DNA of 64,000 bases. It comes from Carboxylicivirga sp. GTDB lineage: Bacteria > Bacteroidota > Bacteroidia > Bacteroidales > Marinilabiliaceae. The DNA is taken from contig JAOARW010000037.1 of assembly GCA_025210475.1 (NCBI GenBank), positions 1 to 64,000 on the forward strand, in the 5' to 3' direction. Made by a program: the position numbers and the translations under genes. Within the stretch, counting starts at the first letter, position 1, and every line of letters begins with the position of its first letter. Below are positions 20,014 through 29,872 of this stretch, piece by piece. The notes beneath the pieces were generated by a model. The model worked only from the letters and a program-made list of their open reading frames with translations. It was not told the origin of the DNA and did no database searches.

Positions 20014-21375
20014 ATGAAACAAGCTAAGCTAATCGCAATAGACGATAACAAAGGAGTGCTTCGGGCATTGGAAATATTGTTTAAACCGATTTGTCAGAAA
20101 ATAACCTGTATTTCATCACCAGATCAAATAGAGAGTCATCTGCTAAAAGAAAACTACGATGTGGTATTACTGGATATGAATTTCAAGGCAGGTGTTAACT
20201 CTGGCAATGAAGGCCTGTATTGGATGCGACGTATTTTAAGGCAGTATCCGGCAATGAAGGTTATTTTAATCACGGCTTATGGGGAAGTTGATTTAGCAGT
20301 TCAGTCAATTAAAGAAGGAGCCTTTGACTTTATACTTAAGCCCTGGAAAAATGACGATTTACTTACAAAAGTAAAAGCGGCTTATAATTATCGTTTAAAA
20401 TCGAAACAACCCATATCAAAAGAATCCGAAAAAAAGAAATCGATTAAAAACAATGCGATCATCGGAAAATCAGGCATTTTAGTCGATCTAATTTCCTTGG
20501 TAAAAAAAGTGGCTGTTACTGATGCCAGTGTTTTAATAACGGGTGAGAATGGTACCGGCAAAGAGTTGGTGGCTCGTGAGTTACACCGCTTATCATCGCG
20601 GGCAGACAAGCCATTTATTACAGTGGATATGGGCGCCATTACAGAAACACTTTTTGAGAGTGAGATGTTTGGGCATAAAAAGGGAGCTTTTACCGATGCG
20701 CATGAAGATCGTATTGGGAAGTTTGAAGCTGCACATGGCGGCACGCTTTTCCTGGATGAGATAGGGAATTTACCGTTGGTGTCGCAGGCTAAACTGTTAA
20801 CAGCTCTTCAAAATAAAACCATTACCCGCGTGGGTGATCATTCTCCGATTCAATTGGATATACGATTGATTTGTGCAACCAATGCCAATTTAAATAGCCT
20901 TGTTAAGAGCGGTGGTTTTCGTGAAGACTTGCTGTATCGGATCAATACAATTAGTGTTGAAGCTCCTCCACTACGAAAAAGAGGAGACGATATTATTGAG
21001 TTGGCAAAACACTTTATTCTGCATTATGGAAATCGATACGGGAAAGATGCTTTCAAGCTAACATCAAAAGCACAAAGCAAAATGATGAATTATGCCTGGC
21101 CAGGTAATATCAGGGAATTACGCCATGTAATTGAGAAAGCGGTTATTTTGAGTGAGACTAAATGCATTGGTGAAGAAGATGTTCATATTTTACAAAACGA
21201 TAATCTGGCTCTTAATGATGAAAGTATGACGATTGAGGAAATGGAACGACGTATGATCATCAATGCCATAAAGCGGCTGGATGGAAATTTGAGTCTGGTA
21301 TCGGAGGAGTTGGGAATATCTCGACCAACCCTCTACAATAAGCTTAAAAAATATGATTTAAGTAAGACATGTTAA
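20014..21375 (+). CDS. NtrC-family sigma-54-dependent response regulator
   Basis: A 453-residue activator with a receiver domain (phospho-acceptor Asp54 in VVLLDMNF), an AAA+ domain with Walker A GENGTGKE (177-184), sigma-54 contact loop GAFTDA (224-229, a variant of GAFTGA), Walker B LFLDEIG, and a C-terminal Fis-type HTH (LSLVSEELGISRPTLYNKL). It probably binds the two TGTAAA palindromes and activates the divergent efflux operon. It overlaps the kinase gene by 7 bp. Confidence 0.94.
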   Translation: MKQAKLIAIDDNKGVLRALEILFKPICQKITCISSPDQIESHLLKENYDVVLLDMNFKAGVNSGNEGLYWMRRILRQYPAMKVILITAYGEVDLAVQSIKEGAFDFILKPWKNDDLLTKVKAAYNYRLKSKQPISKESEKKKSIKNNAIIGKSGILVDLISLVKKVAVTDASVLITGENGTGKELVARELHRLSSRADKPFITVDMGAITETLFESEMFGHKKGAFTDAHEDRIGKFEAAHGGTLFLDEIGNLPLVSQAKLLTALQNKTITRVGDHSPIQLDIRLICATNANLNSLVKSGGFREDLLYRINTISVEAPPLRKRGDDIIELAKHFILHYGNRYGKDAFKLTSKAQSKMMNYAWPGNIRELRHVIEKAVILSETKCIGEEDVHILQNDNLALNDESMTIEEMERRMIINAIKRLDGNLSLVSEELGISRPTLYNKLKKYDLSKTC

Positions 21376-22715
21376 AGAACTTGTTTTTTCAAATAATCTG
21401 GCGTGTAATACTCGTGCTTATAACAGCGGTTTTAAGTGGATGGATGTTGGGAACAGCCCGATATGCGGCCGCCATTATATTGTTTATCCCGACGGTAATA
21501 ATGGTTGTGCGCTTGATTTTTTACCTGAATCGGCAGAACCGACAATTGGCATATTTCTTTAGTGCTATTAAGAATGATGATTTTTCATTGATTATTGATG
21601 AAAAAGTAAAAGGCAAGTCATTTCGCGAGCTGAGCCAAAGCATTAATGACCTGAACAGGCGAGTTAAAAAAATGCGTATACAAAGTCAGACCAACGAGCA
21701 TTTCTACAGTTCTTTAATAAACCATTCATCAACTGGTTTGATTTCCATTGATGAAGATGGTCAGATATCGGAAATAAACCAGGCAGCTAAATTATTATTA
21801 TCAACCTTCCAGGTGTTTTCAATCGATAGTTTCCAACATTTACCCAAGGTGTGCGAAACATTGATAAACATTACCCCGGATGTACCGGTTGTATTGCCTT
21901 TAATGATTGACGGAGAGCTTCATCAATTGCGTTTTAACTCCACTATTATTCAAAGCCAGGAGAAGAAGATCAAGCTGGTTTCCATCGAGAATATTAAAAA
22001 TGAATTGAATCAAAAGGAGTTGGATACCTGGGTTAAACTAATTCGGGTATTAACCCATGAAATTATGAATGCGGTTACACCGATATCTTCTCTAAGTGCC
22101 TCACTTTCTGAGCGATTTAAAATAAAATCGAGAGAGGTTTCGGCTAATGCTTGTTCAGCGGAGTTTCTGGATGAGGCTGTTTCGGTACTCAATGATATCA
22201 ATGAAACAGGGGAGGGTTTATTGAAATTTGTTGATTCGTACCGGCAATTAACCCGATTGCCCAAGCCCGAATATAAGCAGTTTACATTGGCCCATTTTAT
22301 AAAGCGGGTTAAGCTGATGGCAGAGCAATATCCGGGTGCTGAAAACATTACATTTACCTCGGAAGTGAAACCCGATAGTTTGACGATTGTTGCAGATCAG
22401 GAGTTGTTGACACGTGTTCTTCTTAATATATGCATCAATGCTATTCAGGCCATTGGTGATAATAAACGATCGGGTTCTATTGCCATAAAAGCGAGTCAAA
22501 ACAGCCAGGGAAGAGTATTGATTCAAGTGGCAGATAATGGTTGTGGTATTTCTTCAGAATTAGATGATAAGGTTTTTATACCGTTTTTCACGACTAAAGA
22601 TGGCGGTTCGGGAATTGGCCTGAGCTTATGCCGTCATATTATGAACCTTCATAAAGGGGATATCTCCTATAGCTCAAGGCTTAATGAAGGAACTGTATTC
22701 TATTTAAGTTTTTAA
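21369..22715 (+). CDS. Membrane sensor histidine kinase (NtrB-like partner)
   Basis: A 448-residue kinase with two N-terminal membrane helices (about 8-28 and 32-52), a short linker, a PAS-like domain (about 108-205), phospho-acceptor His230 in LTHEIMNAVTP and an HATPase domain (N-box NICINAIQAI, DNGCGI, GSGIGLSLCRHIM). There is almost no periplasmic loop, so the stimulus may be sensed in the membrane or cytosol. It is co-translated with the NtrC-type regulator. Confidence 0.92.
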   Translation: MLKNLFFQIIWRVILVLITAVLSGWMLGTARYAAAIILFIPTVIMVVRLIFYLNRQNRQLAYFFSAIKNDDFSLIIDEKVKGKSFRELSQSINDLNRRVKKMRIQSQTNEHFYSSLINHSSTGLISIDEDGQISEINQAAKLLLSTFQVFSIDSFQHLPKVCETLINITPDVPVVLPLMIDGELHQLRFNSTIIQSQEKKIKLVSIENIKNELNQKELDTWVKLIRVLTHEIMNAVTPISSLSASLSERFKIKSREVSANACSAEFLDEAVSVLNDINETGEGLLKFVDSYRQLTRLPKPEYKQFTLAHFIKRVKLMAEQYPGAENITFTSEVKPDSLTIVADQELLTRVLLNICINAIQAIGDNKRSGSIAIKASQNSQGRVLIQVADNGCGISSELDDKVFIPFFTTKDGGSGIGLSLCRHIMNLHKGDISYSSRLNEGTVFYLSF

Positions 22716-22815
22716 TAATCACTTTTCGTTACATCAAAAGTTTTTTTTCGACATCATTATAATCTATCGTAAGTACTGTAAATAGTGCTTTCCAGGCTTT
22801 TGTATTAATTGTTTA

Positions 22816-22880
22816 AACTTAAAAGAAAGTTGATTTATTTAAAAATAAGTTGACCAACTTAAAAATAAGTTGTAAGTTTG
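22816..22880 (+). promoter_or_regulatory. Operator/promoter of the second BlaI-M56 pair
   Basis: A perfect palindrome AAGTTGACCAACTT (22847-22860) overlaps the -33 position. Further half-sites are AACTT...AAGTT (22816-22832) and AAGTTG near 22867-22872. The -7 box TAAGTTTG lies at 22873-22880. The half-site (AAGTTG) differs from the TATAGTT of the first BlaI system, so the two repressors probably do not cross-bind. Confidence 0.68.
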
Positions 22881-22903
22881 AATTGCTGATTAACTAACTT
22901 GGT

Positions 22904-23281
22904 ATGACAACGATAACTTTAACAAAAGCAGAAGAGAAAATAATGAAGCTTCTATGGGAGCTGGAAAAAGGTTTTATTAAAGATATAATTGAACTGATGC
23001 CCGAGCCCAAACCACCTTACAATAGTGTATCGACCATTGTAAGGGTATTGGTTAAAAAGGAGATTGTTGGTTTTACGAAATATGGTAGCACCTACGAATA
23101 CTACCCTTTAATTACAAAAGAAGAATATCGAAAAAGTCAAATGGGTAGCCTGGTAAAAGGCTATTTTAATAACTCCTTTTCGCAAGTGGTTAATTTCTTT
23201 TCTGAAAACAAAAACCTCAAAATTGAAGAAGTTAATGAAGCAATAAAAATGCTGGAAGAACTTAAAAAGAAGAAAAAATGA
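22904..23281 (+). CDS. BlaI/MecI family repressor (second copy)
   Basis: A 125-residue winged-helix repressor (LTKAEEKIMKLLW; recognition segment YNSVSTIVRVLVKKEIV). It is a diverged paralogue of the repressor at 4740, with the same arrangement: autoregulatory palindromes upstream and a 4-bp overlap with an M56 gene downstream. The target genes beyond this operon are unknown. Confidence 0.9.
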   Translation: MTTITLTKAEEKIMKLLWELEKGFIKDIIELMPEPKPPYNSVSTIVRVLVKKEIVGFTKYGSTYEYYPLITKEEYRKSQMGSLVKGYFNNSFSQVVNFFSENKNLKIEEVNEAIKMLEELKKKKK

Positions 23282-25179
23282 GCCGTTTTCTATTATACTT
23301 ATTCGAAAGTGGTTTATGTTTAAGCCTCTTTTATATGGGTTACATCGTCTTTTTTCGAAAAGAAACCTATTTTACTTTTAACCGGATTTACCTCCTGGCA
23401 TCGTTAATATTGGCACTGGTATTGCCATTAACATCCATTGATATATCAGGTAGTTCGGCAGAGTATATTAATCAAACTGCTCAAAAAATAAGTAGTTTTC
23501 GAAATTATTACGAAGATTTAATATTGATGACCGAGCCGGACTTTAAGGTTTCGGATGAGCTTAACACAGCAGTGCCCGTGCAGACAAATATGGGTACTGA
23601 AACACAGGTAAAGCAAAGTTTTTCTTCCATTAGTTGGTCAGCATTATTCTTTTTTATCTATTTAAGTGGCGTACTCTTTTTCACCATTCGACTTTTGATC
23701 CTTTTTTTTAATCTGTTTTCGGTTATTCGCCGCAATCAGGTGCTTAAAAAAGATGCTATGTCAATTGTATTAATTGAAGATGAAATACCATCATTTTCAT
23801 TTTTAAGGTGGATTTTTATTAATCGGAGTGCCCTGAAAGATAAAGAATATGAACAAGTTATTGCCCATGAAAAAGTTCATGTGCAGCATAAACATACAGT
23901 GGATTTACTATTGGCGCATATTATAACCATTTTCCAGTGGTTTAATCCGCTTACATGGCGCATACAGAAATCGATTAAAACATGTCATGAATACATTGCC
24001 GACAGGCAGGTGATTGACCAGGGACATGAATTATTCGATTATCAGTCTCTATTACTGAGTCAGTTAGTCAGCATTCGCTCAGTAGAGCTGGTCAATAATT
24101 TTAATTTATTGTCAATTAAAAAACGAATAGCCATGATGAATAAAATAAAATCAGGAAGCCGCGCTAAATTAAAAGCGTTATTGGTGATACCGATGTTAAC
24201 TTTCGCTTTTTTCTTTTTCTCTAATATGACTGGAAAAACGCTCAGTGTCGAAAAGAACATTGAAATTATAGAAAGTCAACAGGCGCCAGAATTGATAGTT
24301 CCGTCAAGTACTATTGCAACAGATGATTTGGAGGTGGATGCAACAGATGAATCTTCAATTCCAGAGATGGAAGAAACGACAGCTGTTGTTGATTTTCTTA
24401 AACCAGAGCCTTTTGAATACATCGTTGGACGATATGAGATTAAACTCTTGAACGAAGAAAGTTCAAAGACTTCGGTAATGGATGATTTACCATCAGTTAA
24501 CTTGCCAACGGCTAAGTCGGTTAAAACATTTGATTATGACTTTGTTTTGTACAGTATTTTGTATTCCAAGGATGGTTTTTATATTGATGGCAAAAGAGAA
24601 GATCTAAGCAAAGCAAAATTAATCCTTGATAAGAAGCAAAAGAGTCAAACTGAGAGCTTTGAGAAAAAGGCGATACTTTTGGAGATTGACAAGTCGATGA
24701 AAATGAAGGAAGTTGATAATATCAAACACGCCTTACGAGAGAATAATTTACTCAAGATAGCATATGTAGCTAAACCTGATGAATCAGCAGGAATAGAAAG
24801 TAGTAAAGCGGCACTACTTAATTTGCTACCACCAAAGAATGCTAAAAGGATGGATGCAGATGAATTAAAGAAAAAGAACATTAAACTTTTTACCATTAAA
24901 AATTCATCCAGAGCAAGTCTTAACGAGTTGGGTAAGCAATTGCGTAAGCATGTGATGGGTAATAAAAAGTATGTGATTATGTACGAATATAGCAATAATA
25001 CCAGCTATGAAGATTTCTTGCATACAGTTGATATGGTTTACTCAAACATCTGGAGTATTAGAAAGGAACATGCTTTTTTTGAAGGTATGAATTACAAAAA
25101 CCTAACTAAAGATGAAGAGAAAGCGTTAAGAAAAAAATACCCGATCACACTAACAACAAAGAATGTTGATATGGAGTAG
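23278..25179 (+). CDS. BlaR1-like M56 metallopeptidase (second copy)
   Basis: A 633-residue membrane sensor-peptidase with TM segments near 5-25, 37-52, 120-146 and 300-317. The zinc site is HEKVH (197-201) with a downstream HEYIAD. A Pro/Glu/Asp-rich linker (about 335-385) leads to a C-terminal region with two ExbD/TolR-like units (ILYSKDGFYIDGKREDL at about 423-440, and a second near 540-590). It probably inactivates the neighbouring BlaI. There is no penicillin-binding domain. It ends with a terminator. Confidence 0.82.
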   Translation: MSRFLLYLFESGLCLSLFYMGYIVFFRKETYFTFNRIYLLASLILALVLPLTSIDISGSSAEYINQTAQKISSFRNYYEDLILMTEPDFKVSDELNTAVPVQTNMGTETQVKQSFSSISWSALFFFIYLSGVLFFTIRLLILFFNLFSVIRRNQVLKKDAMSIVLIEDEIPSFSFLRWIFINRSALKDKEYEQVIAHEKVHVQHKHTVDLLLAHIITIFQWFNPLTWRIQKSIKTCHEYIADRQVIDQGHELFDYQSLLLSQLVSIRSVELVNNFNLLSIKKRIAMMNKIKSGSRAKLKALLVIPMLTFAFFFFSNMTGKTLSVEKNIEIIESQQAPELIVPSSTIATDDLEVDATDESSIPEMEETTAVVDFLKPEPFEYIVGRYEIKLLNEESSKTSVMDDLPSVNLPTAKSVKTFDYDFVLYSILYSKDGFYIDGKREDLSKAKLILDKKQKSQTESFEKKAILLEIDKSMKMKEVDNIKHALRENNLLKIAYVAKPDESAGIESSKAALLNLLPPKNAKRMDADELKKKNIKLFTIKNSSRASLNELGKQLRKHVMGNKKYVIMYEYSNNTSYEDFLHTVDMVYSNIWSIRKEHAFFEGMNYKNLTKDEEKALRKKYPITLTTKNVDME

Positions 25180-25206
25180 TTAGTGTTTAAATTGAATAAT
25201 TAATTT

Positions 25207-25234
25207 AGGCCCGGCCATGTGTCGGGCTTATTTT
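25207..25234 (+). terminator. Terminator after the second M56 gene
   Basis: Stem AGGCCCG (25207-25213) with CGGGCTT (25223-25229), followed by ATTTTA. Confidence 0.65.
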
Positions 25235-25392
25235 ATTGATTTCTTTCGTTAAGTCCTTTTTTATGTTACTTTTGGATGACAAGCAGATCGTTCGCTTTTA
25301 TTTTAAATGATTAGCTGAATCGTCGGCTATTATCTTCACTCAAATATTCAGCAAAAGAACTTAATGCAAACATTCAAAACTATATTGTTCAT

Positions 25393-26391
25393 ATGACATC
25401 AAAGCAGTTTAATCTCAATTCATCCAATGGCTTACTCGATAAGTTATTGAAGAATTTCAGGTCGGTCGGGCTAATGCTCTTTGTAGCCATTATGCTGTGG
25501 TCGGCATTTTTTACAGTTGATCCCGAAGAAGTTGGGGTGATTGTGCGGTTCGGTAAATATGTCAGAACCGTTGAGCCTGGCTTAAATTATAAAATTCCTT
25601 TGGCCGAAACGGTTTACAAGGTAGCCGTAGAACGTCAGCAAAAAATGGAATTTGGATTCCGAACCACCAGTGCTGGTGTTAGATCATCGTACACGCGTAA
25701 GGGAGGTGGCGTTGATGAGGCACTGATGCTGACAGGCGATCTTAACCTGGCTGATGTGGAATGGGTGGTTCAGTACCGCATTGATAAACCATTTAATTAC
25801 CTGTTTAAAGTACGTAATCCGGAAGTAACTTTGCGTGATATTTCTGAGGCCGCCATGCGACAAATCGTTGGCGATCGTACGGTTAATGAAGTGTTAACTG
25901 TTGGGCGTTCCGAAATCAGTGCCAAACTATTGGAATTAATGCAACAGATTTGTCAGGAATATTCATTGGGTGTTAAAATCGATCAGGTTGTTTTGCAGGA
26001 TGTAAATCCGCCGGAGCCGGTTAAAGCTGCTTTTAATGCAGTAAATGAGGCACAGCAAGAAAAGGAAACGTTAATTAATAGAGCCAAGGCTGAATATAAT
26101 AAGGTTATACCTAAAGCAGCAGGTCAGGCCCAGGAAACCATTCAAATGGCTGAAGGTTATGCCACCGAGCGTGTAAACAATGCCAAGGGTGATGTGGCCC
26201 GTTTTAATGCTCTGTACAAAGAGTACATTAAGGCGCCTGAAGTAACCCGTCGACGTATTTATTTAGAGACAATGGAGACGGTGATTCCGCGATTAGGACA
26301 AAAAATTGTTACCGACCAGAACGGTAATAATGTTTTACCGCTTTTACAAATGCAACTTTCACAACAAAAAACAGCAAGCAATGGACAATAA
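25393..26391 (+). CDS. hflK: HflK, FtsH protease modulator
   Basis: A 332-residue SPFH/band-7 protein that with HflC forms a membrane complex around the FtsH protease. One N-terminal TM lies at about 24-42. The band-7 domain follows, with FFTVDPEEVGVIVRFGKY and MRQIVGDRTVNEVLTVGR. An Ala/Glu-rich coiled coil runs to a Gln-rich tail. The hflC start lies 11 bp inside its 3' end, showing coupled expression. Confidence 0.93.
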   Translation: MTSKQFNLNSSNGLLDKLLKNFRSVGLMLFVAIMLWSAFFTVDPEEVGVIVRFGKYVRTVEPGLNYKIPLAETVYKVAVERQQKMEFGFRTTSAGVRSSYTRKGGGVDEALMLTGDLNLADVEWVVQYRIDKPFNYLFKVRNPEVTLRDISEAAMRQIVGDRTVNEVLTVGRSEISAKLLELMQQICQEYSLGVKIDQVVLQDVNPPEPVKAAFNAVNEAQQEKETLINRAKAEYNKVIPKAAGQAQETIQMAEGYATERVNNAKGDVARFNALYKEYIKAPEVTRRRIYLETMETVIPRLGQKIVTDQNGNNVLPLLQMQLSQQKTASNGQ

Positions 26392-27325
26392 GAAAACGAT
26401 TATATTTATCATTCTGGGAATCATCGCCTTGTTCTTATTATCGCAGGGTACTTTTATTGTTGATGAGACCGAACAGGTGGTTGTCACTCAATTTGGTAAA
26501 CCGGTGGGCGATGCCATTACAACACCTGGTATGAAGTTTAAAGTGCCTTTTATTCAAACTACACATTTTTTCGATAAGCGTTACCTCGAATGGGACGGTG
26601 ATCCGGAGCAGGTGCCAACTAAAGGAAAAAAGTATGTTTTTGTCGATACTTATGCCCGCTGGCAAATTGTTGATCCTTTGCAGTTTTACAAGCGATTAAC
26701 AAACGAGCGAAGTGCTTATACACGATTGGATGACATTATCGATAGTGAAACACGTAATTATATTGCCAAGCACAACATTGAAGAAGCTGTTCGTTCAAGT
26801 AACCGTACACCGGTATCATCGGGCTTGCCAGGTGAATTAGTTGGTGATAGTTTGATGACGATTTCGGTTGGAAGGGATAAAATTCAGGAAATGGTTCAGA
26901 AAGCATCGGATGCCCGAACCAAGGAACTTGGAATCGCCATTTTGGATTTTAGAATTAAGCGAATCAACTATATCGAAGAAGTAAGAGCCCAGGTTTATGA
27001 GCGAATGAAGAGTGAACGTAATCGTATTGCTGACAAATTTAAGTCAGAAGGACAAGGGGAAGCGTCACGCATTAACGGAGAAAAGGATCGCGAACTTAAA
27101 ACCATTGTTTCCGAAGCCTATAAAACTGCCGAGGAAATAAAAGGTAAAGCTGATGCCGAAGCGGCTGCTATTTATTCAGCAGCCTATGATAAAACACCTC
27201 AGGCACGTCAGTTATACAGCTTTATCAAATCGATGGAGGCCTACGAAAAAACCTTTGATGATCAAACGCACGTTATCCTTTCTACGCATAGTGAATTCTT
27301 TAAATATCTGAAAAGTATCAAGTAA
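26381..27325 (+). CDS. hflC: HflC, FtsH protease modulator
   Basis: A 314-residue SPFH protein, partner of HflK. It has an N-terminal TM (about 6-24) followed by GTFIVDETEQVVVTQFGKP, the band-7 core (LDFRIKRINYIEEVRAQVYERM) and an Ala-rich C-terminal helix. The ATG at 26381 is chosen because the frame upstream of it (to 26306) only duplicates the 3' end of hflK in another frame and would displace the TM anchor. A terminator follows. Confidence 0.93.
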   Translation: MDNKKTIIFIILGIIALFLLSQGTFIVDETEQVVVTQFGKPVGDAITTPGMKFKVPFIQTTHFFDKRYLEWDGDPEQVPTKGKKYVFVDTYARWQIVDPLQFYKRLTNERSAYTRLDDIIDSETRNYIAKHNIEEAVRSSNRTPVSSGLPGELVGDSLMTISVGRDKIQEMVQKASDARTKELGIAILDFRIKRINYIEEVRAQVYERMKSERNRIADKFKSEGQGEASRINGEKDRELKTIVSEAYKTAEEIKGKADAEAAAIYSAAYDKTPQARQLYSFIKSMEAYEKTFDDQTHVILSTHSEFFKYLKSIK

Positions 27326-27404
27326 TGATGTCGTACCTTTTGGGTGGTAATTTTATCTGCAGAAGTTTAATTGCTAACGACTAAAAAATACTCAACTATT
27401 GAAA

Positions 27405-27441
27405 AAGCCTGCTATCAACTATTGTTAGCAGGCTTCGTTTT
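27405..27441. terminator. Terminator after hflC
   Basis: Perfect 10-bp stem AAGCCTGCTA (27405-27414) with TAGCAGGCTT (27426-27435), followed by CGTTTT. A-rich sequence on the other side could also serve the convergent antiporter gene. Confidence 0.75.
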
Positions 27442-27512
27442 AACAGTTTTTATATGACATTGATTATACGCTACAAATTTCTACTTGATGTTTAGTATCT
27501 TACAAATCAAAC

Positions 27513-28812
27513 TTATGTCTTTTGTCTAAAACCTAACGATCCGTTTTTTAGCACTATAGAAATAATCACTGTAATTCCCATCAGGTAAGGATAAAACAGG
27601 TAGGTCATGATGTCGAAAGGGGAAAGTAATCCGGCCGATAAACCCACAGCAGCCAATATTTGGGCACCATAAGGTAAGATACCTTGGATAAAACAAGAGG
27701 CAGTGTCCATCAGGCTGGCCGATCGCTTGGCTTCGATTTTAAACTCATCGGCCACATTTTTAACAATGGGTCCCGCCATCAGAATGGCAATGGTATTGTT
27801 GGCGGTAAATACATTGATAATCCCGGTTAAAGCAGCAATGCTAAATTCGGCTCCCTTTTGGCCTTTTGTGCGTTTACCGATGTGCTGAATCAGGTAATCA
27901 ATACCACCGTTGATGCGCACCACTTCCACAATGCCACCAACCAGCATGGAAACAATGACTATTTCAGCCATATTTTGCATACCTGTGTTTACAGAAGAAA
28001 AGAAGCTCCAAAGGTCAAAATCGCCGGTTGACAGACCGATGCCACCGGCTAATAGAATGCCAAGGCTGAGTACAAGAAATACATTTAGACCCATTATGGC
28101 GGTAATTAATACAAGCAAATAAGGCACTAACTTAAGGTAATCCAATAATTGAATGGTCTTTGGCGTGGTCGATTTAGCTGCAGGCATCAACAAGTAAACT
28201 GCCAGGGATATTATTGCCGCAGGCAATACCAGTCGAATGTTGGCTTTAAACTTATCTTTCATTTCGCAGTTCTGGGTTCGCGTGGCGGCAATGGTGGTAT
28301 CCGATATCATCGATAAGTTATCACCAAACATAGCGCCTCCAATGGTGGCACCAACAGCTATGGCTGCATTGATTCCCATGGCATCCGACAAGGCAATTGC
28401 AACCGGAGTTAGGGCCACTACCGTGCCCACCGAAGTGCCCACCGATAGGGCGATGAAGCACCCAATTATAAAAAGGCCGGCAATCAGAATCTCTTCAGGC
28501 AGGTAATGCAGGCCGATGTTTACGGTGGCATCCACGGCACCCATTTCGCGGGCAACATTGGCAAATGCCCCAGCCAGAATAAATATCAGACACATAAGCA
28601 TTATGCCGGAATGGCCCATGCCTTTGGTGTAGGCTTCCAGTTTATGATTGAGTTTCTTTCCCGGTGCCATAAAAACAGCCACACCGGCAGCCACTATAAA
28701 GGAGATGGTAATGGGCATTTTGTAAAAAATCACCACTGACCCAGCCCGGAAGCAGGTAAATAATCAGAAAGACCGCTATTGGTAGTAGCGCTTTGATCTT
28801 TATTTGTTTCAT
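27513..28812 (-). CDS. NhaC-type Na+/H+ antiporter, frameshifted near the N-terminus
   Basis: A polytopic antiporter of about 430 residues exchanging Na+ for H+; many TM helices and GDNLSMISDTTIAATRTQ identify the NhaC group. The long frame opens only at a GTG at 28736. A better start, the ATG at 28812, encodes a typical first helix (KALLPIAVFLIIYLLPGW) ending V-S-G-D-F, but in another frame. The frames meet at a run of six T (plus 28724-28729). Five T would restore the expected D-F-Y-K-M-P. So there is one extra base: a mutation, a sequencing error or phase variation. Confidence 0.8.
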
Positions 28813-28933
28813 TTGTATGGTTTTTTGTTTTGCGCTGCAATATTATAAAATGCAATCCATACGATTGTTTTTTGGTAAAACTTATTGCAGTAGGAGTGTG
28901 TTAAACAATGGTAAAAATGTAATTATATATAGT

Positions 28934-29494
28934 ATGAATCATCAACTCAATCCGGATAGCTGGGTAGATGCCTATGGCGACTATCTTTACCGCTATGCTT
29001 TTACACGGGTAAGTAGTTCCGAGATAGCAGAAGATTTAGTTCAGGAAACGTTTCTGGCAGGCATAAAAGGCTTGGCTTCCTTCGAGGGGAAAAGTAATGA
29101 GCGTACCTGGCTAACGGCCATATTAAAACGTAAGATTATTGATTTCTATCGAAAGAAATCAACTTCGATGGAAATGAAAATCGAAAGCAAGGATGATCGT
29201 TTTGGAAAGTATGGTTCGATGGATGATCATTGGATGGAGAACAAGGCACCCAAAGAGTGGCAAATTAATGCCGACGAGGATTTAGAGAATTCTGAATTTA
29301 AAGCCATACTGCAAGCCTGCATAAAGCACCTACCCGAAAAATGGGCCTCGTGTTTTATTTTAAGAACGATGGAAGAAATGAAAGGTGAAGAAGTGTGTAA
29401 GGAATTAAATATTACTTCGTCTAATATGTGGGTGATGCTTCATAGAGCCCGTCTTCAGCTCAGAGATTGTTTAGAAAATAACTGGTTTAAATAG
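28934..29494 (+). CDS. ECF-type sigma-70 family sigma factor
   Basis: A 186-residue sigma factor with region 2 (DAYGDYLYRYAFTRVSSSEI, then AEDLVQETFLAGIKG, and TWLTAILKRKIIDFYRKK) and region 4 (LPEKWASCFILRTM, then KELNITSSNMWVMLHRARLQL). The frame is open back to 28793, but the ATG at 28934 fits the family start. It is followed 12 bp later by a zinc-finger anti-sigma candidate and then the RiPP precursor gene. It probably controls the RiPP operon, by analogy with other bufferin loci that carry an ECF factor. Confidence 0.9.
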   Translation: MNHQLNPDSWVDAYGDYLYRYAFTRVSSSEIAEDLVQETFLAGIKGLASFEGKSNERTWLTAILKRKIIDFYRKKSTSMEMKIESKDDRFGKYGSMDDHWMENKAPKEWQINADEDLENSEFKAILQACIKHLPEKWASCFILRTMEEMKGEEVCKELNITSSNMWVMLHRARLQLRDCLENNWFK

Positions 29495-29505
29495 AAAGGT
29501 TGATA

Positions 29506-29781
29506 ATGGATACAAAAGGAAAAATGATGATTACTTGTAAAGAAGCAACTTTTCTTATTTCAAAAAAGCAGCAGGATCGATTAAATTTCTTTGAAAAGAT
29601 GCAGTTGCGGCTGCATCTCATGATGTGTAAGTATTGTCGGCGATTTTCTATTCAGGTTAATTTTATGACGAAGGCCATTCAACGCATGAAGAACAAAGTA
29701 GAGGAGAGAGGTGTGGAGATTAAGTTGAATGAAGAGCAGAAAAAACGTTTAAGAAGGAAAATAACTGAGGCAGAAAAATAA
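29506..29781 (+). CDS. Small zinc-finger (zf-HC2-like) anti-sigma factor candidate
   Basis: A 91-residue cytosolic protein with ITCKEATFLISKKQQDRL and then HLMMCKYCRRF, giving a Cys...His-x3-Cys-x2-Cys set as in zf-HC2 anti-sigma factors. It has no membrane segment, so it would be a soluble redox- or metal-responsive anti-sigma factor. It starts 12 bp after the ECF gene; the ATG at 29506 is preferred to a TTG at 29500. Its partner is inferred from position. Confidence 0.75.
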   Translation: MDTKGKMMITCKEATFLISKKQQDRLNFFEKMQLRLHLMMCKYCRRFSIQVNFMTKAIQRMKNKVEERGVEIKLNEEQKKRLRRKITEAEK

Positions 29782-29872
29782 ATCAAATTTCTTGTAAGGA
29801 TAAAATAGATAGTTCGTCTAAGTTGACAAAAAATAAAAGAAATAACTATCTTAATGTATTAAAAATATCGTT

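Noticed and set aside
28720-28736. Programmed -1 frameshift at the T TTT TTA heptamer in the NhaC gene
   Set aside because: The heptamer is in the right phase for a -1 shift, but -1 leads to the wrong frame. Joining the two parts needs +1 (or loss of one T).
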